Origin: Candidatus Opimibacter skivensis
Lineage (GTDB): Bacteria; Bacteroidota; Bacteroidia; Chitinophagales; Saprospiraceae
NCBI GenBank assembly: GCA_016722045.1
Contig: JADKGY010000008.1
Coordinates: forward strand, 186,001 to 250,000
Reading direction: 5' to 3'
DNA length: 64,000 nucleotides
Part shown: one piece after another, positions 59,928-64,000 of the stretch
Position numbering within the stretch: position 1 is the stretch's first letter
Layout of the letters: every line of letters starts with the position of its first letter
The notes under the pieces: model-generated
What the model was told of the DNA's origin: nothing
The model's input: the letters and a program-made list of their open reading frames with translations, nothing else
The model's database searches: none
Position numbers and translations under genes: made by a program

Positions 59928-62504
59928 ATGAAGTTGTCTCATTTACGCCTTTCAATAATTTTTCTGATGGTGGTAGTCCTGGTATCAATCAAACTTATTT
60001 CAGGATTAAACACATTTTCTAAAAAGCATCAACCCAATACCGAGTCATCAAATGATATTTCAAAAGAAGAACAAGAACCCAATGATTGGTTATACATGCA
60101 ACGGTCGTATCCTTCTGGCCGCATCGATTCACGTGCATATGTCAAAGCAGTAGCGTATAACAAAGAAAGGACACTTCAAAATAAATTCCGGAACGGTCTT
60201 CTCTCCAAATCATGGGAATTCTGTGGTCCAACAAATATGGCAGGCAGGATCACGGATATCGAAATGACGGATGACCTCTCCACTATTTTTGTTGGCTCTG
60301 CATCTGGCGGCATATTTAAATCTACTGATGATGGCGCTACCTGGCTGCCCATCTTTGATGATGAGACGAGCTTATCCATAGGAGACATTGCCATCGCACA
60401 TAGTGACAACAAGATAATTTATGTAGGGACAGGAGAAGCAAATGCAGGAGGTGGATCGATAGCCTATGATGGGAATGGAGTTTATAAATCCAATGATGGA
60501 GGAAGCACCTGGTTACATCTTGGATTAGATAGTATGGGTAGTATTGGAAAAGTAATTATTCATCCCATGCATCCTGATATATGTTTTGTAGCCGCTATGG
60601 GATATTTATTTCAAAACAATAATGACAGAGGATTATACAAATCATTGAATGGAGGAGTTACCTGGGACAAGGTTTTATTTATTAATGACTCGACAGGTAT
60701 TATTGACATCGCTATCAATCCTTTACATCCTGATACAATATTCGCCGCAGCCTGGGAAAGAGTGAGAAGAGTGAACAGGAGATCTTATGGTGGTCCTTCT
60801 TCAGGAATCTTCAGATCGACTGACGGTGGAAATACATGGAAAGAACTTACGAATGGTTTGCCCGGTAGTTCTGGCCGGATTGGGTTAGCGATTGCTGACT
60901 CAAGCCCTGAAATATTATATGCTTGCTACACGGACGCTACTTCAGGATATCTGGATGATATTTATAAATCCACGGATAATGGAGAAACCTGGTTTCGGTT
61001 AAATCCATCCGGCATTACCGAGGCACCATATATGTGGTGGTTTGGAAAAATTTTTACGGATCCCAATAACGCAGCGACTGTATACATGACAAGCTTTTAC
61101 ATGTACAAATCAACTGATGGAGGGTATACCTGGAATGAAATATTTTCTGGATCTCATGTTGACCAACATACGATCTGTGTAAAATCAAAAAATAGTAAAA
61201 AGGTGCTATTGGGCAACGATGGTGGTGCCTACCTCAGTCAGAATGGTGGCAACGGCTACACAGAATTAAATGGACTTCCCACGATGCAGTTTTATACCTG
61301 CGAAATAGATTACACCTTCTCCAAAAGATTATATGGTGGCGCTCAGGATAATGGGATTCTAAGAACAATTTCCGGAAATATAAATGGCTGGCAAAACATT
61401 GATCAGGGAGATGGCTTTAAAGTCCTGGTAGATCCTTCGGACAATCATTATGTCTATGCCGAAATCCAATATGGTGAATTGGTAAGATCAACAAATGGTG
61501 GATCTTTTTTTACCGGTGGCACCTCTGGAATTGCAAGTCAGGACAGGAAAAATTGGAATACGCCTGTGATATTTAATCCCTTGCATCCGTCCACTTTATA
61601 CTATGGTTCCAATCGCTTATATAAATCTACTGACAGAGCTGCATCATGGACAGCTATAAGCCCCGACCTTACCAGCCATGCAGTGAAGAATGAGATCGTT
61701 TATGGAACCATCACCGCGATAAGTGTTTCGCCGGTCAATGATGATATCATATACGTAGGCACCGATGATGGCAATGTACACGTGACGATAAATGGGGGAA
61801 ATAAGTGGACTTCCGTTTCTTCATCTTTACCCGATAGATGGGTGACGAGCATTGTTGCAGATCCAAATGATATAAATTCAGCTTATGTGACGCTTTCCGG
61901 TTTTAGGTTTGGAGAACCTATTGGACATATTTATAGAACATACAATCAGGGGAAAGAATGGTCAGATATATCCGGCGATCTTCCGGATATTCCGATCAAT
62001 GATCTGATCGTAACTCAAATATTTGGGACACTAATTGTGGCCACCGACATCGGAGTACTATATTCAGTGAATCAGGGATTAAATTGGGAATTATTAGGCA
62101 TTGGATTGCCTAATGTGGTTTGTACAGATCTCTCGATCCATGCACAACAAAACACCCTATTAGTGGCTACCTATGGACGAGGATTGTTTAAGATCAATCT
62201 CGACGATATCAATACCTCTGTAACAGATATTGAAGAATACAATAATTCGGAATTTCAGGCGATTCCAAATCCTTTTTCTGAGAGCACCATCATAAAATTT
62301 AATGTTCAAAAGAATATGATGTATTCATTATCAGTATTCAACAACTCAGGAGTACGCATGAAAACACTTTATAACCAGTATTTGGATAAAGGAATACATG
62401 AATTCACCTTTGAGGCAAGTCAATTTCCGGGTGGACTATATTATTGCAAAATAATTTCAGCAGATAGAACTGTGAGCAAAATCATTAAACTAATTAAACA
62501 ATAA
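59928..62504 (+). CDS. Secreted BNR/sortilin-type propeller protein with T9SS domain
   Basis: 858 residues from ATG 59928 (TTG at 59847 extends the frame without a sensible N-terminus). A hydrophobic signal anchor (LSIIFLMVVVLVSIKLISGL), then a VPS10/sortilin-like propeller with BNR Asp-box type repeats: GGIFKSTDDGATWLP, GVYKSNDGGSTWLHL, GIFRSTDGGNTWKEL, DIYKSTDNGETWFRL, and similar repeats to about 750. A type A T9SS sorting domain ends the protein (FQAIPNPFSESTIIKFNVQK ... SKIIKLIKQ). Ligand or glycan binding at the cell surface is inferred; sialidase activity is unlikely without Arg-triad evidence. Confidence 0.87.
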   Translation: MKLSHLRLSIIFLMVVVLVSIKLISGLNTFSKKHQPNTESSNDISKEEQEPNDWLYMQRSYPSGRIDSRAYVKAVAYNKERTLQNKFRNGLLSKSWEFCGPTNMAGRITDIEMTDDLSTIFVGSASGGIFKSTDDGATWLPIFDDETSLSIGDIAIAHSDNKIIYVGTGEANAGGGSIAYDGNGVYKSNDGGSTWLHLGLDSMGSIGKVIIHPMHPDICFVAAMGYLFQNNNDRGLYKSLNGGVTWDKVLFINDSTGIIDIAINPLHPDTIFAAAWERVRRVNRRSYGGPSSGIFRSTDGGNTWKELTNGLPGSSGRIGLAIADSSPEILYACYTDATSGYLDDIYKSTDNGETWFRLNPSGITEAPYMWWFGKIFTDPNNAATVYMTSFYMYKSTDGGYTWNEIFSGSHVDQHTICVKSKNSKKVLLGNDGGAYLSQNGGNGYTELNGLPTMQFYTCEIDYTFSKRLYGGAQDNGILRTISGNINGWQNIDQGDGFKVLVDPSDNHYVYAEIQYGELVRSTNGGSFFTGGTSGIASQDRKNWNTPVIFNPLHPSTLYYGSNRLYKSTDRAASWTAISPDLTSHAVKNEIVYGTITAISVSPVNDDIIYVGTDDGNVHVTINGGNKWTSVSSSLPDRWVTSIVADPNDINSAYVTLSGFRFGEPIGHIYRTYNQGKEWSDISGDLPDIPINDLIVTQIFGTLIVATDIGVLYSVNQGLNWELLGIGLPNVVCTDLSIHAQQNTLLVATYGRGLFKINLDDINTSVTDIEEYNNSEFQAIPNPFSESTIIKFNVQKNMMYSLSVFNNSGVRMKTLYNQYLDKGIHEFTFEASQFPGGLYYCKIISADRTVSKIIKLIKQ

Positions 62505-62544
62505 TCATTTTTCTCGAGGCTGTTAAAACGTAATATCTGCAGCG

Positions 62545-64000
62545 TTACTCCTTTTTTCGTAATGTTAACGATAATTCCTTCAATTGAATGTCATCAATTG
62601 TAGAAGGTGCATCAATCATCATATCTCTCCCCATATTGTTTTTTGGAAAAGCAATGAAATCACGAATAGATGTTTCACCTTTCATCATCGCACATAACCT
62701 GTCAAAGCCAAAAGCAATGCCTCCATGTGGCGGAGCTCCAAATTCAAATGCCCCAAGTAAAAATCCAAATTGAGATTCCGCTTGCTCCGGTGTAAATCCG
62801 AGTAGCTTGAAATTCTTCTCCTGCAATGCACGATCATGTATACGTATAGATCCTCCACCGATTTCAACACCATTGATCACAAGATCATACGCATCTGCAC
62901 GAAGATTTTTCATCGTTTCGTGATCACCGTCAAGCATACGATCTATATCAGCTGTTTTGGGAGATGTAAATGGATGATGCATGGCATGAAATCGTTGCGA
63001 TTCTTCAATCCATTCCAACAAAGGAAAATCAAGAACCCAAAGCGGCTTGTACACTTTTGCATCGCGAAGACCAAGCCTTGTTCCCATCTCAAGACGCAAT
63101 TCATTGAGCTGTTTACGTACACGATCCGTTTCACCTGAAAGAATAAGAAGCATGTCATTCGGATTTGCCCCTGCACGCTGCCCCCATTGTTTTAATTCTT
63201 CTTCACTGTAATATTTTCCAACAGAACTTTTTACTGAACCATCAACACTAAATTTAATATTGACCAAACCCTTTGCGCCTATTTGTGGTCTCTTCACCCA
63301 TTCAGTCAGATCATTGAGCATCTTATTTGAATAAGTCTCTGCCTGGCCTGGCACTAAAATTCCTACAACAAGCTCAGCATCTTCAAATACAGAGAATCCC
63401 TTTCCTTTCGCGAGATCATTAAATTCTACGAACTCCATCCCGAAACGTACATCAGGCTTATCCGATCCATAGCGACTCATAGCATCATCGTATGACATCC
63501 GCGGAAAAGCGCCAAGGTCAATGCTCAGAATAGTTGAGAATAAATGTCTTGTCAATGCTTCAAATACATTCAACACATCTTCCCGTGTCACAAAAGCCAT
63601 CTCGCAATCGATTTGTGTAAACTCGGGTTGTCTGTCCGCCCTTAGATCTTCATCTCTAAAGCATTTGACAATCTGGAAATACCGGTCCATCCCGGCTACC
63701 ATCAGAATTTGCTTAAATGTCTGGGGTGATTGAGGCAATGCATAGAACTGTCCCGCATTGACCCGGCTAGGGACCACAAAATCACGCGCCCCTTCCGGAG
63801 TACTCTTGATGAGATTTGGGGTTTCAACTTCCACAAACCCTTCTCCAGACAGGAACTTACGGGTCTCCAATGCTACTTTAGCTCTGAAGATTAATTTATC
63901 CTTTACCGGGGTACGCCTGATATCAAGATAACGGTACTTCATCCTTAATTCCTCCCCACCATCTGTTTCATCCTCAATCGTAAAAGGCGGCACCTTGGAA
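62545..64000 (-). CDS. aspS: Aspartyl-tRNA synthetase, N-terminus beyond window
   Basis: The frame stays open to the window end, so the start lies beyond 64000. About 485 residues visible. Class II synthetase motifs: MKYRYLDIRR (motif 1 region), CFRDEDLRADRQPEFTQIDC (motif 2), and GIAFGFDRLCAMM (motif 3); QIDCEMAFV and GGSIRIHDRALQ are also conserved in AspRS. The GAD insert (about 200 residues from the visible start) is of bacterial type. The N-terminal anticodon-binding OB fold is outside the window. It charges tRNA(Asp). Confidence 0.96.
   Translation of the reverse strand, partial: SKVPPFTIEDETDGGEELRMKYRYLDIRRTPVKDKLIFRAKVALETRKFLSGEGFVEVETPNLIKSTPEGARDFVVPSRVNAGQFYALPQSPQTFKQILMVAGMDRYFQIVKCFRDEDLRADRQPEFTQIDCEMAFVTREDVLNVFEALTRHLFSTILSIDLGAFPRMSYDDAMSRYGSDKPDVRFGMEFVEFNDLAKGKGFSVFEDAELVVGILVPGQAETYSNKMLNDLTEWVKRPQIGAKGLVNIKFSVDGSVKSSVGKYYSEEELKQWGQRAGANPNDMLLILSGETDRVRKQLNELRLEMGTRLGLRDAKVYKPLWVLDFPLLEWIEESQRFHAMHHPFTSPKTADIDRMLDGDHETMKNLRADAYDLVINGVEIGGGSIRIHDRALQEKNFKLLGFTPEQAESQFGFLLGAFEFGAPPHGGIAFGFDRLCAMMKGETSIRDFIAFPKNNMGRDMMIDAPSTIDDIQLKELSLTLRKKE

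Overview
This is a chromosomal segment of a member of the Bacteroidota, most like the Saprospiria/Chitinophagia side of the phylum. The evidence is the number of secreted proteins with C-terminal type IX secretion (T9SS) sorting domains of both kinds (type A 'Por tail' and type B 'gliding-motility CTD'), promoters of the TAnnTTTG type, little Shine-Dalgarno signal, and Bacteroidota-typical families (SprB-like repeats plus OmpA, DUF1501/DUF1800 pair, YtxH/holin/Lmo0937 cluster, four-helix-bundle S23 protein). I recognised no rRNA, tRNA, transposase, prophage or CRISPR array.

Layout. 1-10.3 kb: a truncated gene end, then secreted T9SS cargo on the minus strand (an NVGIGT-repeat protein with its small T9SS partner, and two very large tandem paralogues) around a plus-strand Xaa-Pro aminopeptidase. 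10.4-14.2 kb: a surface-glycan module (methyltransferase, sugar aminotransferase, WecF-like Fuc4NAc transferase, NeuD/PglD-like acetyltransferase). 14.2-28 kb: M1 peptidase, AlkD-like protein, ABC permease, inositol monophosphatase, DUF1572 protein, acetyltransferase/deacetylase pair, Gfo/Idh/MocA oxidoreductase, propeller-SprB-OmpA protein, and an aldose epimerase/ATP-grasp pair. 28-35 kb: an AraC regulator, response regulator and CHASE3-PAS histidine kinase, followed by small envelope-stress-type membrane proteins (Lmo0937, two YtxH, a holin-like protein, YihY). 35-39 kb: cobalamin-dependent methionine synthase MetH with a structured leader that resembles an S-box (SAM) riboswitch. 39-46 kb: acetyltransferase, lipid kinase, a large metalloprotease-propeller-barrel protein, and a gene-poor, palindrome-rich stretch with HicB and DUF262 gene remnants. 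45.3-64 kb: alanine dehydrogenase/TsaE, an isolated S23 gene between inverted repeats, a DUF1800/DUF1501/T9SS secreted set, PQQ-type sugar dehydrogenase, membrane pyrophosphatase, RlpA-like protein, 2-oxoglutarate dehydrogenase E2, a BNR/sortilin-type T9SS protein and the 3' part of aspS.

The most unusual content is non-coding. (1) At least six minus-strand genes end directly in arrays of 7-bp tandem units; each array has its own unit, two share identical units, and several put stop codons in all three frames. (2) A four-helix-bundle (S23/rRNA-intervening-sequence-type) gene lies between exact 32-bp inverted repeats far from any rRNA. (3) A 47-bp two-hairpin element occurs twice with compensatory base changes in both stems, and one copy overlaps the 5' end of a broken HicB gene. 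(4) A perfect 60-bp palindrome separates two convergent genes. These look like families of small dispersed structured repeats and are the best candidates here for something undescribed.
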